Assembly: GCA_964017045.1 (NCBI GenBank)
Contig: OZ024794.1
Coordinates: forward strand, 23,045,359 to 23,109,358
Direction of reading: 5' to 3'
Length of the DNA stretch: 64,000 nucleotides
DNA from: Omphiscola glabra
Taxonomy: Eukaryota > Mollusca > Gastropoda > Lymnaeidae
Shown: positions 36,701 to 48,200 of the stretch, piece by piece
How the letters are laid out: each line of letters opens with the position of its first letter
Position numbering within the stretch: position 1 is the stretch's first letter
Program-made: the position numbers and the translations under genes
The notes under the pieces: generated by a model
Databases searched by the model: none
Told to the model about the DNA's origin: nothing
The model's input: only the letters and a program-made list of their open reading frames with translations

Positions 36701-37719
36701 TATCACAAAAGGAGTTGCTCACTATGATATGAAACACAGAGATGTCACCTTTGATATAAGTTACGGTTGCTATCACAAAAGGAGTTGCTCACTATGATAT
36801 GAAACACAGAGATGTTACCTTTGATATAAGTTACGGTTGCTATCACAAAAGGAGTTGCTCACTATGATATGAAACACAGAGATGTTACCTTTGATATAAG
36901 TTACGGTTGCTATCACAAAAGGAGTTGCTCACTATGATATGAAACACAGAGATGTTACCTTTGATATAAGTTACGGTTGCCATCACAAAAGGAGTTGCTC
37001 ACTATGATATGAAACACAGAGATGTTACCTTTGATATAAGTTACGGTTGCTATCACAAAAGGAGTTGCTCACTATGATATGAAACACAGAGATGTCACCT
37101 TTGATATAAGTTACGGTTGCTATCACAAAAGGAGTTGCTCACTATGATATGAAACACAGAGATGTCACCTTTGATATAAGTTACGGTTGCTATCACAAAA
37201 GGAGTTGCTCACTATGATATGAAACACAGAGATGTCACCTTTGATATAAGTTACGGTTGCTAGCACTAAATGAGATGCTCACTATAAACCATGTTTGGGA
37301 TGGAGAAATGTATGTCCCTCTGGTGATGGGCCAAGCATTTACATATACCAATAGATCTCTAGATATTTTAAAATCAAGTTGATGCTGGCTGGCAATAGTT
37401 TTCAGGTCATATCAGGCTTAGAGGTCAAACTGACTCTTGGCATTAGAGTAGTATTTACAATGTACTTATTTATTCCACAATAATTTCCAATGGATTGTTG
37501 CTCTTGGTTTTTAGTTTTATATCATCGTGAAGCTTGATTGGTAGCTTTCAATGTAATTTGATCATCTAGTTTTTCTAAAGACATTAATGAGAGCCAGTGT
37601 TCAGATATGTGATTCTCATGTGTTTTTGTTTTCCAACCAGTGAGAGGGACCTGGAGGAGCTCCTGATAACATATGCTCAACATAACAAGTCAGTCAAGCT
37701 ATTTCTGGGCGGTGTCTAA
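13749..37719 (+). CDS. TTLL5: Tubulin polyglutamylase TTLL5-type, 26 coding exons, 864 aa
   Basis: Ligates glutamate side chains to tubulin tails, using ATP. Coding exons: 13749-13924, 18259-18368, 18843-18922, 19630-19736, 20194-20257, 21404-21470, 21787-21869, 22304-22385, 23128-23314, 23653-23744, 23978-24085, 24657-24738, 25054-25115, 25663-25745, 26055-26165, 26688-26869, 27708-27770, 29443-29505, 30752-30800, 31042-31144, 31451-31531, 31862-31970, 32482-32599, 35633-35779, 35910-36016, 37641-37719. Every junction is GT-AG and every phase agrees, for 2595 nt in total. The TTL core is about residues 59-460, with [11 protein letters not shown] (214-224), DLRIYV, HLTNYS (304-309) and EVNLSPSL (E404, N406 metal/ATP site), all intact. 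The tail follows TTLL5, not other TTLLs: [25 protein letters not shown], and [20 protein letters not shown] at the very end. Vertebrate TTLL5 continues several hundred residues further; this model stops there. Confidence 0.9.
14510..17610 (-). mobile_element. Degenerate non-LTR retrotransposon (LINE) in TTLL5 intron 1
   Basis: Read on the minus strand and allowing frameshifts and stops, 17300-16600 gives an AP-endonuclease ([51 protein letters not shown]). 16530-16310 gives the linker ([36 protein letters not shown]). 16010-15270 gives reverse transcriptase ([18 protein letters not shown], the YADD box at 15291-15280). The 3' part is 14708-14520 ([20 protein letters not shown]). It is antisense to the host gene and cannot be active. 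The clade was not resolved. Confidence 0.85.
19790..19935 (-). mobile_element. 3'-end fragment of the same LINE family in TTLL5 intron 4
   Basis: Nearly the same sequence as 14535-14695 (ggctttggcctgcctcact, gttgtagatctttttccaca), i.e. only the last ~150 bp of the element, as expected from 5' truncation during target-primed reverse transcription. Confidence 0.75.
21787..22385 (+). CDS. TTLL5: TTLL5 coding exons 7-8 (ATP-grasp nucleotide-binding lysine region)
   Basis: Exon 7 (21787-21869) encodes [20 protein letters not shown], the ATP-grasp lysine and glycine-rich loop. Exon 8 (22304-22385) encodes the following strand and the [12 protein letters not shown] segment that precedes the Y-K-F-D-L-R strand of exon 9. 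The intron between 8 and 9 carries the foldback MITE at 22603-23038. Confidence 0.9.
22603..23038. mobile_element. Foldback MITE (long palindrome) in TTLL5 intron 8
   Basis: Arms at about 22611-22798 and 22853-23030 are near-perfect reverse complements, with a spacer of about 54 bp. Ends read GCTATTGGTACCTGGGTACC and GGTACCCGGGTACCAATAG. Relatives lie at 1486-1783 and 41790-41930. Confidence 0.8.
23128..24738 (+). CDS. TTLL5: TTLL5 coding exons 9-12 (catalytic core with HLTNYS and EVNLSPSL)
   Basis: Exon 9 (23128-23314) holds [10 protein letters not shown] and HLTNYS. Exon 10 (23653-23744) holds [16 protein letters not shown]. Exon 11 (23978-24085) holds the helix [13 protein letters not shown]. 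Exon 12 (24657-24738) holds FGFDILLD and [12 protein letters not shown], with the conserved Glu and Asn that bind Mg-ATP in TTL enzymes. All key residues are present, so activity is expected. A minisatellite starts 28 nt after the exon 11 donor. Confidence 0.93.
24113..24352. repeat. ACTGAGACA-type minisatellite in TTLL5 intron 11
   Basis: Irregular 12/24-bp units of GAGACACAACTGAGACAGAC-CTGA. Begins 28 nt after the exon 11 donor. Confidence 0.85.
27023..27663 (+). mobile_element. Tigger/pogo-like element with transposase remnant in TTLL5 intron 16
   Basis: Ends CAGTAGAAGTCCATTAGTCC and GGATTATCGGACTTCTACTG, flanked by TA on both sides. The + strand frame 27176-27454 ends [18 protein letters not shown]...[13 protein letters not shown] and [11 protein letters not shown], as at the C-terminus of Tigger/jerky-type DDE transposases. 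The DDE core is missing, so it is dead. Confidence 0.7.
28480..29285 (+). mobile_element. LINE reverse-transcriptase 3' fragment in TTLL5 intron 17
   Basis: With one frameshift the sequence reads [60 protein letters not shown] and [12 protein letters not shown], the typical C-terminal part of a non-LTR reverse transcriptase. It ends near an AATAAAATAATCTTATCTTA tail. Different family from the element in intron 1. Confidence 0.7.
32772..33435. repeat. 34-bp minisatellite in TTLL5 intron 23
   Basis: About 14 near-identical units (TCCTGTTCCTGGTGGCATCC + CATTCTCTTGTAGA) to 33240, then degenerate GGATCC-type units to 33435. The long minus-strand frames here are artefacts of the array. Confidence 0.92.
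34030..35000. mobile_element. Helitron-type non-coding repeat in TTLL5 intron 23
   Basis: Two or three degenerate units with motifs such as GCCAAGTTTGGTTAAGATTC, ATCCATGGAGA and CCCCAAACGGAATATTTTTG. Similar units lie next to the helicase fragment at 58030-58520, which is why a Helitron origin is likely. Interrupted by the hAT MITE at 34371-34784. Confidence 0.45.
34371..34784. mobile_element. hAT MITE with CAGGGGTGGCC ends, in TTLL5 intron 23
   Basis: Ends CAGGGGTGGCCAGACC and GGTTTTGCCACCATTG (12 of 16 as inverted repeats). The inside carries GAGAGCCGC and GCATGCGGCTCGCGAGCC, typical of a widespread hAT MITE type. Target duplication GTCTAGAG / GTGTAGAT (6 of 8). It splits an older Helitron-type repeat. 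Confidence 0.7.
35633..37719 (+). CDS. TTLL5: TTLL5 coding exons 24-26 (conserved C-terminal helical tail and stop)
   Basis: Exon 24 (35633-35779) encodes [14 protein letters not shown] and [10 protein letters not shown], exon 25 (35910-36016) [11 protein letters not shown], and exon 26 (37641-37719) [20 protein letters not shown] followed by GGV and TAA. These match the block of vertebrate TTLL5 just before its long C-terminal interaction region, which has no counterpart here. The intron between 25 and 26 carries the homogeneous 70-bp array. Confidence 0.88.
36096..37285. repeat. Highly homogeneous 70-bp tandem array in TTLL5 intron 25
   Basis: Exactly 17 units in perfect 70-bp register. 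Units begin GATATGAAACACAGAGATGT and end GGAGTTGCTCACTAT. Nearly all are identical; four consecutive units share a C-to-T change and two share another. Only the last unit is diverged. Starts 80 nt after the exon 25 donor. Confidence 0.96.
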
Positions 37720-39040
37720 ACATTTCTTGCTGTGTTTTTTTTTTATACCCAGCAAAAAGTGGCTGTGATCAACAGGAAATGAGAATAGGAAAAATTTTTG
37801 TTTTTGGACTAAGTACATCTTTACTGTCTGAAGAACAAATACCTATGTCTAATGTTATTTAAGCTATTATTGTTGAAATATGTATTCATATGATGTTTTA
37901 AAAAAAAAGTCAAATTAGTCTTTAGTTAATTCAAGTTCAACTCTGATGATTAGTTTATTATACTAAAATAGCATCTTATACTTAAATGCATAATCTTTAA
38001 TATCAACTATTAACCAGATGAACAGTGGTTCCATGAAACTTAGGAAGAAAACCATTTGACTGTTTCTAACTTTTCTTAGAGGAAATTTAGGAGTAGCAAC
38101 AAAGAGTAAACTATTGGTGACTGTCTAAGGTTTTGACCAACTGATTACACCAATACTGGTCCTCAAAGGTGGAGTATGGAGTGAAAAGTTCCTAACACTC
38201 TTGCCATCTTCACCCAATGGCTAGCCTGTGTCTTCCATTCCTGGCAATGCTAGAGTTTTCTTTCATTATGTTCTTAACTACTATACTATAACATATTACA
38301 AAACTAAATTATTACAAGAGCCAAGTTCTAGATATTGGAGATTTATCTTGTGTACTAAAATTTCTATGTCAAGCCATTATTTTAACTCAAATTCATAATA
38401 TCTTGTAACATTGGATGCTTATTTTAAATATGAGTTTATTTGACTTATAGAAGGGCCTCCTTGTTGTTAGACAAGAGTGGTTTTTATAAAGAATGTGAGA
38501 CTCACATGTAATGAGGTTGTTGAGATGAGGTCATCTGTACCAGGCAGTCCTTGTTGAAGAGCTTTTCATAATTCTTCTATTTCATTAGCTGGTTATCATT
38601 GGCTTGTATCTATAACTCATTACTCGGCTGGTATTAATATGCAATGGTCTTCCTGAATTTTTCTTATACACAAATAACTACAGTGTTAGTAATAGAGTTA
38701 ACAAGATAAATAACATGGATCACAAATCTGAAATGAGTTAAATTACTAATATCAGGCCCTGTACCAGGAAAGCTTGCTTGCCATTCTCTGATTATGGAAT
38801 TAGATCAATTTAAATTTGATTTCAGACTATTGATTTGTCCTTTAAGTGCACATTCTATGGTTATCATTAAGATTAAATCAGCTCTACAATACTCATAAGC
38901 TGCCACATGCCATCTTTTTGGATCTAATTTGAAACTTGATATAAAACTTAATGTAAAAGAATACAAATTCTACCTGTGGTCATTTTAGAAAAGTCCAGGA
39001 AGATATTTTATATGATGTGTGTTTGAAGAAAAACTTGTTC

Positions 39041-39046
39041 AATAAA
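39041..39046 (+). terminator. AATAAA polyadenylation signal, candidate for TTLL5
   Basis: AATAAA followed at once by a T-rich run, 1.3 kb after the TTLL5 stop codon and before the convergent GALNT gene. It is the best positioned canonical signal in the intergenic gap. Confidence 0.45.
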
Positions 39047-39890
39047 ATCTTTTTTTTTCTATCGGTTAATTTGACAAACTGAAGTTGTCTTCACCTTCTC
39101 AATGATAATTGTTCTAATCTTCTATTGATAAAAAGCCTTCTATTCTATTTACAATGTACCATTTATAATAACCTTTACAAAATACTACTAGTAGGCTACT
39201 ACTAGAAAATTATTGTCCCAGTGGATTATACTCTTTAGAGATTGTTTTCTTTTGATTTATTTGCCTGATATCATAAAATAAATATTGCCAACAATGAATA
39301 GCTCCTTTGTTGTTTCATCAATGAATAATTCTGTAGAAAAAACCTCATCATGTTCAGGATATTTTCATCTGGAATTTGCACAAATTCCATGTTTTGTGAG
39401 TGTTTTCTTTTAGATTGTGAAATAAATGAACTTTGAACTGTTGATTTAAGTATCATATAAATGATGAGGAGTTAGTTTGAACTTATATGAGTACATCATC
39501 TTTGTCATAAGACAGCGGGGAGTTAACCGCTGAAACAATGCCAGAGAAAACTTAATCTGTCAAGAGTGAATGCTAACAGAAATCTACGACATAAATGTTT
39601 ACGTAAAAAGCATGCATATTATAGACAGAATAAATATTTAACATAAGAAAAGTTTGATTTATCATTCTAATTTATGTCATGTTTGTGTCCAGCAAAGTCA
39701 CCAGACACCATGGTCGTACAGTTAACATTGCATTCACATGAATATAATGTTTCTTCACTCACTAACAGATAATGCATAATCAACAGGTTCATTTTGAAAA
39801 CATTTTAAACATTGAAATTCATACAAAGTGCAATTTCGCATCACAGGGTCTTGCTCTCTCAATCTTTCTCTTCATTTGTCCTTATAAATA

Positions 39891-39896
39891 TTTATT
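39891..39896 (-). terminator. AATAAA polyadenylation signal just after the GALNT stop
   Basis: On the minus strand AATAAA lies five bases after the stop codon. It would give a very short 3' UTR, so a more distal signal may be the one used. Confidence 0.25.
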
Positions 39897-39901
39897 CACA
39901 T

Positions 39902-42213
39902 TTACCACTGTCTCACTTTTTCTGGAGGAATACATTTAGGATTAGCTGTCCACAGCCAAATCTGTGTGTCTAATCCTGTGCAGGGCTGGAATGTAAGCGT
40001 TCTGCCAGATGGAGCCACAGTCAGACAGGTATTAGACAAAACGTGATATATAGTTTTCATCTGCAAATGAGCATGGAAAAAAATCGTGTAATGATACAGT
40101 ATTATAACAATTGAGTCTAGTCAATTCTAAACATTAGACTATAAAATTTCATTTGTATTATCTGAAATAAACTAACATTTTAAAACCCATTATTTTATAA
40201 TACACTCTATCCCGTCTATTGAAACAGGTGCAGCCAACTCAGCCAAGACATTTTCAGTTCTAGTTCCTAATAAATCAAAGCTGAGTTTACCAACCAATAA
40301 TGTGCTCAGTGCAAGAAAAGATAACTCATACATGTTTAACTCGGGCTTTTCTGGTCATAATTACGCTTGCAAGCAGCATTGGACAATGCAACGTTGGACA
40401 ATGTAACATTGGACAATACAACATTGGACAATGCAACATTTGACAATGCAACATTGGACAATGCAACATTGGAAAATGCAACATTGGACAATGCCACATT
40501 GGACAATGCAACATTGGACAATGCACCATTGGACAATGCAACATTGGACAATGCAACATTGGACAATACAACATTGGACAATACAACATTGGACACTGCA
40601 CCATTTGACAATACAACATTGAACAATAAAACATTGGACAATACAACATTGAACAATACAACATTGGACAATGCACCATATACAGTGAAGTGACAGATAC
40701 CTTTTTATATTCAAACGACTGTGTGCTTGTTTCTAGGTCACATGACTTAGTTGTAAGATGCAACGTTCCCGGCGGTCGATCCATGCATAAACTTAAAGAC
40801 CGTATTTCTTTGATTCGAGTTGACTCCCATATCATCTGCAATGAACAAGTGAAATCATGTATCAGTCAGTGGCATGAAAAGAACTAAAATTTTAACAAGG
40901 GGAGACTAAACACTAGTATAAATGTTTGCCTACAATACGTAATGGGGAAACTAATCCTTTATTGAAATAAAGTTCATTAGACCATAATTAGAGACAAAGC
41001 CTAAATAGTGCATTTTAAAATGGTCTGTAACAATATATTATTTGATTGCTGGGAAAGGTTAGCTTCGTGAAGTTTTGTTGGAAGGTTTGTTATTGTTTTG
41101 AATCCCATTTCGATTCAAAAGCAAAGTTCCCCATAACCTTTTGAAAATGTATTGTAAGCCTGCGGCCTACGGTAAGGAAATTGAAAACCTCTTTCATTAA
41201 TTGTGTGCCATCCCCAGTACCGGATTCCCAAAGGCAAATCAGACACCTGGCTAGCGGCCCAGCACCTCGACGAAATATCCATATTAAAAAAAAATATTTG
41301 ATTTGATTTGGAACATAGGCGTAAGGAGGTCATGCTTTAATGGACGTCTATTTTACATATATTTACGTAACATGGTTTCGTCACGATTACAACATGGATG
41401 AGAGTAAATGAAAAGTACGGGTTACTTGAAAACTTGAACAAAACAACTGCAACGAACAAGCCCATTAAAGCCTTCCACGGAACAATAATTAATTAAAAAT
41501 TGAATTTGAAACTTAATAAAAACGTAACATGTCCTTGTAATTTGTTTACGTCTCTGTCATATCCTTGTAATTTGTGTACGTCTCTGTCATGTCCTAGTAA
41601 TTTGTGTACGTCTCTGGCGGGGCATCAAGTGCACTGGGAGGGGGCATCAAGTGCACTGGGAGCCAAAGCGGCATGCGGAATGAACTATTGTGTTACTGAC
41701 TAGATCTGATACGCTATTTCATCAAATTTATGAGCATGTGAAATAAAACGCGTTATTTTCTGTTATACATGGGCCTTATATTTATCGAAGTGGCCATTCG
41801 GACTCGGAAAAGAGTGAGAGGTTGGGTTTATTTAAAATAATATTAAAAATATTATTGTTGAGTTTGTAAGACAAAATTTGGTAAGAAAGGGACCCGGGTT
41901 TCGAATGACCGCCATTTCGGCCGTCAAGGGGCCATAGCTGGGCTTAACGCGGAACTGTAACATTTTACTGGTGCCGACTGTATCTATCCAGCCCCGCTGT
42001 TTGGGGGTAGGCCCACAGCTTTCACTAGAAGGAAAAAGGACCGTTAAATTTCAAGAATACCTTTGCATTGCCACTTAAGCTGCGGTGTATTCTTCCAAGT
42101 GACTTCTTATTTAAGGGGGTACAACTCACCGCATTTCGACAGCTGATCAGTTCCAGAGGCGAATCATCCGACGTATTTACCCGGTGTATACATCGTCCCG
42201 ATCTACTTCGTAT
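39902..42213 (-). CDS. GALNT coding exons 11-13 (ricin-type lectin domain and stop)
   Basis: Exon 11 (42213-42130) is the alpha repeat ([18 protein letters not shown]). Exon 12 (40835-40701) is the beta repeat ([18 protein letters not shown]). Exon 13 (40060-39902) is the gamma repeat ([23 protein letters not shown]) and ends RQW plus TAA. All three pairs of Cys are present. In the beta repeat the usual C-L-D is C-M-D. In the alpha repeat the Asp after C-I is replaced by His, so alpha sugar binding may be lost. A 15-bp minisatellite starts about 24 nt after the exon 12 donor. Confidence 0.87.
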
Positions 42214-45200
42214 CTGCACAACAAAACAAGTTAAAAGCTGTTAAGGTTACAGTTCTAGTAGCAAGTTAAATTAGTAAGAACTTTAGGAGAGTAATAAATT
42301 AAGCGCACTTATTTAATTTGTTTTTAGAAAAACACGAGAACTGCGCAATGTTGTTGTGGTTACATTTTGCAAACAGTATCTTTGTAGCAGCGCCCCCCCC
42401 CCCTGTTGTTTATAAGGGGGTCTTTGTTGTACACAGTTCTTCCGTCAAATCAGAGACAGTATAACAGAAAGTAATAGTTGTTGAAAGGAAACAACGTCCA
42501 AGGAATTCATCAAACACTGTCACCTATCACGCACACACGAGCTATGAAAGAAACCAAAAATAACGTGTGGTTTTGGGGTGGAGGGGATCAGATTAGAATA
42601 GGTAAAAGTAACATGAATTTAAATAAATAAGTAAAAAATAAATCCTTTATATAGATATATGTATAGGTCTTTATATAAATATATAAAGGTCTATAGATAT
42701 ATTGTAATAAATGTTGCAATCGTATTAATTAAGGGGCTAAATTATGCTGTAAGAAAATTTCTTTACTGGTGGACAGATCTGGCTAAACTTTTTTTTTTTA
42801 ATTAAAAAAAAAACCAGAACTGGTTTTAACTTGAAATCTTTCAAGTTTTCAAGATCAATTATGGCTTGAACTCACATTTCAGCAAGCACTTCCTTTAAAC
42901 AGAAGTCCATCTTTTCAAAGGATGCTGATTGAAAAAGTAAAAAAATAATAACTACAGTTATCTATCGGCCATTTCAAATTTGGATGATCGAAATATTATT
43001 TGTAGACCAGGTTTTCATATAATCGGGGGGGGGGGGGTTGTGATACGCCCCTGCTTCTCCAATCTAATTCACACACGATGACGCCACTCACCTTTCCCAA
43101 ATACTGTCCCGAATCCTTTATGTAGAGCTCAGGATAAACATTCTCCAGATACCAGCCGAAACTGTGGCACTGGAGTCTTTCTCGTAGCTCCTGTCTCTCT
43201 TTGACGCTACCATACTGTTCCTGTAGACGTGATCTTATTATATGAACACACTCTCACGATGGACGTGATCTCATCATCGAAACACACTCTCACGATGGAC
43301 GTGATCTCATTATATAAACATACTCTCATGATTGACGTGATCTCATTATCTAAACATACTCTCATGATTGACGTGATCTCATTATCTAAACATACTCTCA
43401 TGATTGACGTGATCTCATTATCTAAACATACTCTCATGATTGACGTGATCTCATTATCTAAACATACTCTCATTATTGACGTGATCTCATTATCTAAACA
43501 TACTCTCATGATTGACGTGATCTATTTATATAAACATACTCTCATGATTGACGTGATCTATTTATATAAACATACTCTCATGATTGACGTGATCTATTTA
43601 TATAAACATACTCTCTATACTTAGTCCAGCGGCCACTAACTTAGCGCTTTAAATGACATTATCCGTTTCAAGAAACATTAAAAATATATATATAGCCGGT
43701 ACATTGTGAGGCCCTATGCTATAATATTTTTATATAGCCGGTACATTGTGAGGCCCTATGCTATAGTATTTTTATATAGCCGGTACATTGTGAGGCCCTA
43801 TGCTATAATATTTTTATATAGCCGGTACATTGTGAGGCCCTATGCTATAATATTTTTATATAGCCGGTACATTGTGAGGCCCTATGCTATAATATTTTTA
43901 TATAGCCGGTACATTGTGAGGCCCTATGCTATAATATTTTTATATAGCCGGTACATTGTGAGGCCCTATGCTATAATATTTATATTTAGCCGGTACATTG
44001 TAAGGCCCTATGCTATAATATTTATATATAGCCGGTACATTGTGAGGCCCTATGCTATAATATTTATATATAGCCGGTACATTGTGAGGCCCTATGCTAT
44101 AATATTTATATATAGCCGGTACATTGTGAGGCCCTATGCTATAATATTTTTATATAGCCGGTACATTGTGAGGCCCTATGCTATAATATTTTTATATAGC
44201 CGGTACATTGAGGCCCTATGCTATAGCTTATTTACCTTAAACGTAAATCCGGTGCTGAATTTTCCTAAGGAGGTGATCTCATTGTATAAACATATCTCCC
44301 AATAGAAGGGATCTCAATTTATTAACATACTCTCCCTATGGACGTGATCTCATGTACACATACTCTCCCTATGGACGTGATCTCATGTACACATACTCTC
44401 CCTATGGACGTGATCTCATGTACACATACTCTCCCTATGGACGTGATCTCATGTACACATACTCTCCCTATGGACGTGATCTCATGTACACATACTCTCC
44501 CTATGGACGTGATCTCATGTACACATACTCTTCCTAAGGAGGTGATCTCATTATATTATCATACTCTCCCTATAAACGTGATTTCATTATATACACATAC
44601 TATCTCTATGGACGTGGTTATATAAACATACCCTCCATATAGACATGATCTAATTATATAACATAGTCTTCATATGGATGTGATCTCATATTATAAACAT
44701 ACTCTTCCTATGGGCATTTAAGCCAGTTAGATCATATTTATTTTGCTTCTCGTGTGTCCTGCTTCCTTTTTACAACCGGCCTACCGCCTATATTAATAGT
44801 ACCGAGAGAAAAAATGGTCTCCGTATGCCTATTGTTTAAAGAAAATGAGAAATAATTTCTTTTTTTTGTGTGGAAACATTTGGACCCACCGAGTATTATA
44901 TCACAATACCCGGACCCGGTGTAAAAACTGCACCTGGTTAAGCCCTAGTATAACATAGATTGATTACTAAGACAAGTTAATTACAGTGATAAAAGGTTTA
45001 TTTAAACAAAAAGTACCAATATTAACGAATTTATTTGTAGCATCTCGATAGGCTTATAATTGTAACCTAACTTTTCTTCTGGTAAAAGAGACCAGACAAA
45101 CTCAACAATAGCTTATTCCATGACGCGATAGAGCTTTTGTAATATAGACTTAACCCATCTCCCACCCCTACGTATCCCCTAGCCCCCCCCCCCCTTTTTT

Positions 45201-48200
45201 TTTTCACACTTAAAAAAAGAACAACAACAAAACATTTAAAACCGATTTAAATTCAAAGTACTTAATTGACATTTAGGAACTTTTACAAGTACGTTAGATT
45301 TATTGCAATTCTAGAATAGCTATTTGAACAGATTTAATTTTCTGGGACTACCCCACTTTCATATTGCAAGGGTGGACCGCTGATCTGAAGGTCAACATGA
45401 CTCACCTCATCGTACGGCTCAGGAACAAAATAAAACTTTCGATACTCATCGGCCCAGACCTGAGCGACCCGGGCTGAGTTCTTGACTAGGACGTTACTGT
45501 TTTCACCTTTCAGGTAAGGGGAGGTGCTGCGGAAGACGTGAGCCACCCGTGAACAGGGGTGGATCATGATGCCGCCACCACACATCCACAGCTGGTGGAA
45601 AAAATTAAAAATAGGCCAAATAACGTTTACAGTTCACGTTCAGTGGGGGTCAATTGCTTAAATCTAAGGCAACATAAACAGTTGATTAGTGATGTGCAGT
45701 GATGGTACAGTGATCGTACATTTATATTTTACAGTGATTGAATCGTGATGGAAAATTAAATGTACACTTTTGCATCTTTAGACAATTTGTTAATTAATTT
45801 TTTTAAATTTGTTTTCATCCTAATGAATACATCTTTTGGGTTCCTATTTCCACTGACAGCTTTTCCGTTACAACCAATGGTCATTCAGACTAGAGACAGG
45901 CCGTATTTCGGCTTCGGCGCCGGAAAGTTGTTATTTGATAATTTTTGGCCTAGTTTCTGTTTCGGGAGAAACAGAAAATTTAACTTTCGGTTTAATTTCG
46001 GCTTCGGTCGAAACAGAAAAGTTAACTTTCTGTTTAATTTCGGTTTGGGCCGAAAGTGACTGATGTTTCCGGTCATCTACCAGAAGTTAGACTGGCTGTC
46101 TTGTCTGTCTCTAGGTCGGCAATCGGATATTCATTATTGCTGGACGTCCGGCTGTCATCGTATGTTATATGACTAATACTCGGCGAAAACTGCTCAAAGC
46201 TGTATAATAACCTACTTGTCTGATATTTCCAAATAATAATAAATTCCAATGTAAACAGGCAAATGTAAACAGTTTTGTGGAAGAAAACCTAACGGAATGG
46301 TTATATTTATATATCATTATTTTTGTTTTAATTTTTTTCAAAAAATAAATGCTGGAATCCTAGGTTTATTCAATTCCTTCATTTGTGATATTCATTTCGA
46401 TTTATCATTATCCTGCTCATCGATCTTGTTATAGGCAACGGTGAATCATATTGAATAATCCTAAAAAAATAATTAAGGAAACTTAGGCTTTTTTCAATGC
46501 ATTCATTTCTTAAAATTCATAATTATCAGGCTCATAAACATTGTTATTGACGAATTTACATACGTGTGCATGTATCACGGGTTCGTTTTATAATTATGTA
46601 GTAGGCCTACTGCAGACCTGTTTACTTTTATGATTTTGGTGACCAATTTAGATGTCTTTTGCGATTCTCTGTTGAGACCCATCAGATCAACAATTGTAGA
46701 GACCTGGTCAAAAACAAAATTCCACCCACCAATAGGCGTGAGGGAGGTTGGTCGCCGAACAAAATAATTACGTCACCAGCACGGAACGACTAGTGTGATG
46801 GTAGGGGAAAGTGGGTAGAAATGGACCACAGTGTTGGGAGAAATGGACCACAGTGTTGGGAGAAAGGGACCACCGTGTTGGGAGAAATGGACCACCATGT
46901 TGGGAGAAATGGACCACCATGTTGGGAAAAATGGACCACCATGTTGGGAGAAATGGACCACCATGTTGGGAGAAATGGACCACCATGTTGGGAGAAATGG
47001 ACCACCCTGTTGGGAAAAATGGACCACCATGTTTGGAGAAATGGAGCACCATGTTGGGAGAAATGGACCACCATGTTGGGAGAAATGGACCACCATGTTG
47101 GGAGAAATGGACCACCATGTTGGGAAAAATGGACCACCATGTTGGGAGAAATGGACCACCATGTTGGGAAAAATGGACCACCATGTTGGGAGAAATGGAC
47201 CACCGTATTGGGAGAAATGGACCACCATGTTGGCAAAAATGGACCACCATGTTGGGAGAAATGGACCACCCTGTTGGGAGAAATGGACCACCATGTTGGA
47301 ACAAATGGACCACCAAAGGGTGGAGAAATGGACCACCATGTTGGGACAAATGGACCACCAAAGGGGGGAGAAATGGACCACTTAACTAAAAAGTGGTTAA
47401 AACAAATCCATACATTTTTCTAATAACGTTCTCTCTGATGTGTTGTAATGCACCATACACTATGTGATGTAATAATTTAATAAAGTAATAAGCAAAACCA
47501 TTTGACCTTTTAACAATATTTAAGTATAATTATTGACCATAACGATGTCGATAAAATGTAATTTGTGCAAAACAAAAAAAATCCTACCTGTCAATTCTTT
47601 TGTAATTTTTAAAATTTGCAAATTGAGGCACACATCTCCATCTTCCCCCACTTCCACATCTCCATCTTCCCCCACTTCCACATCTCCATCTTCCCCCACT
47701 TCCACATCTCCATCTTCCCCCACTTCCACATCTCCATCACCACCCACTTCCACATCTCCATCTTCCCCCACTTCCACATCGCCATCTTCCCCCACTTTCA
47801 CATCTCCATCTTCACCCACTTCCACATGACCATGTTCACCCACTTCCACATCTCCGTCTTCACCCACTTCCACATCTCCATCTTCACCCGCTTCCACATC
47901 TCCATCTTCACCCACTTCCACATCACCATCTTCACCCACTTCCACATCACCATCTTCACCCACTTCCACATCTCCATCTTCACCCACTTCCACATCTCCA
48001 TCGTCCCCCACTTCCACATCTCCATCGTCCCCCACTTCCACATCACCATCTTCATCCACTTCCACATTTCCATCTTCATCCACTTCCACATCTTCATCTT
48101 CATCCATTTCCACATCTCCCTCTTCACCCACTTCCACATCTCCATCGTCCCCCACTTCCACATCTCCATCGTCCCCCACTTCCACATCACCATCTTCATC

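Larger units (their letters stand above)
37720..39901. other. Convergent intergenic region between TTLL5 and GALNT
   Basis: AT-rich sequence holding the presumed 3' UTRs of both genes. No open frame, tRNA or repeat array was recognised. A short inverted motif (CTACTAGTAGGCTACTAGT-like, about 39185-39210) is seen near the middle. Confidence 0.6.

Noticed and set aside
36096..37285. CRISPR-like array
   Set aside because: The 70-bp units are contiguous with no unique spacers, and the DNA is an animal intron.
40326..40841. 171-aa minus-strand frame taken as one protein
   Set aside because: Its first 45 codons are real GALNT exon 12 (40835-40701); the rest reads through the donor into the 15-bp array.
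43706..44305. 199-aa frame with a repeated [14 protein letters not shown] motif that looks like transmembrane segments
   Set aside because: Product of the 42-bp array inside a GALNT intron.
45760..46059. 99-aa frame with [14 protein letters not shown] repeats
   Set aside because: Translation of the TTTCGG-rich end of a hAT-like element.
46768..47423. Long overlapping frames of 160-200 aa on both strands
   Set aside because: They arise from the 22-bp minisatellite; all frames are open, the sequence is low-complexity, and the array lies in a GALNT intron.
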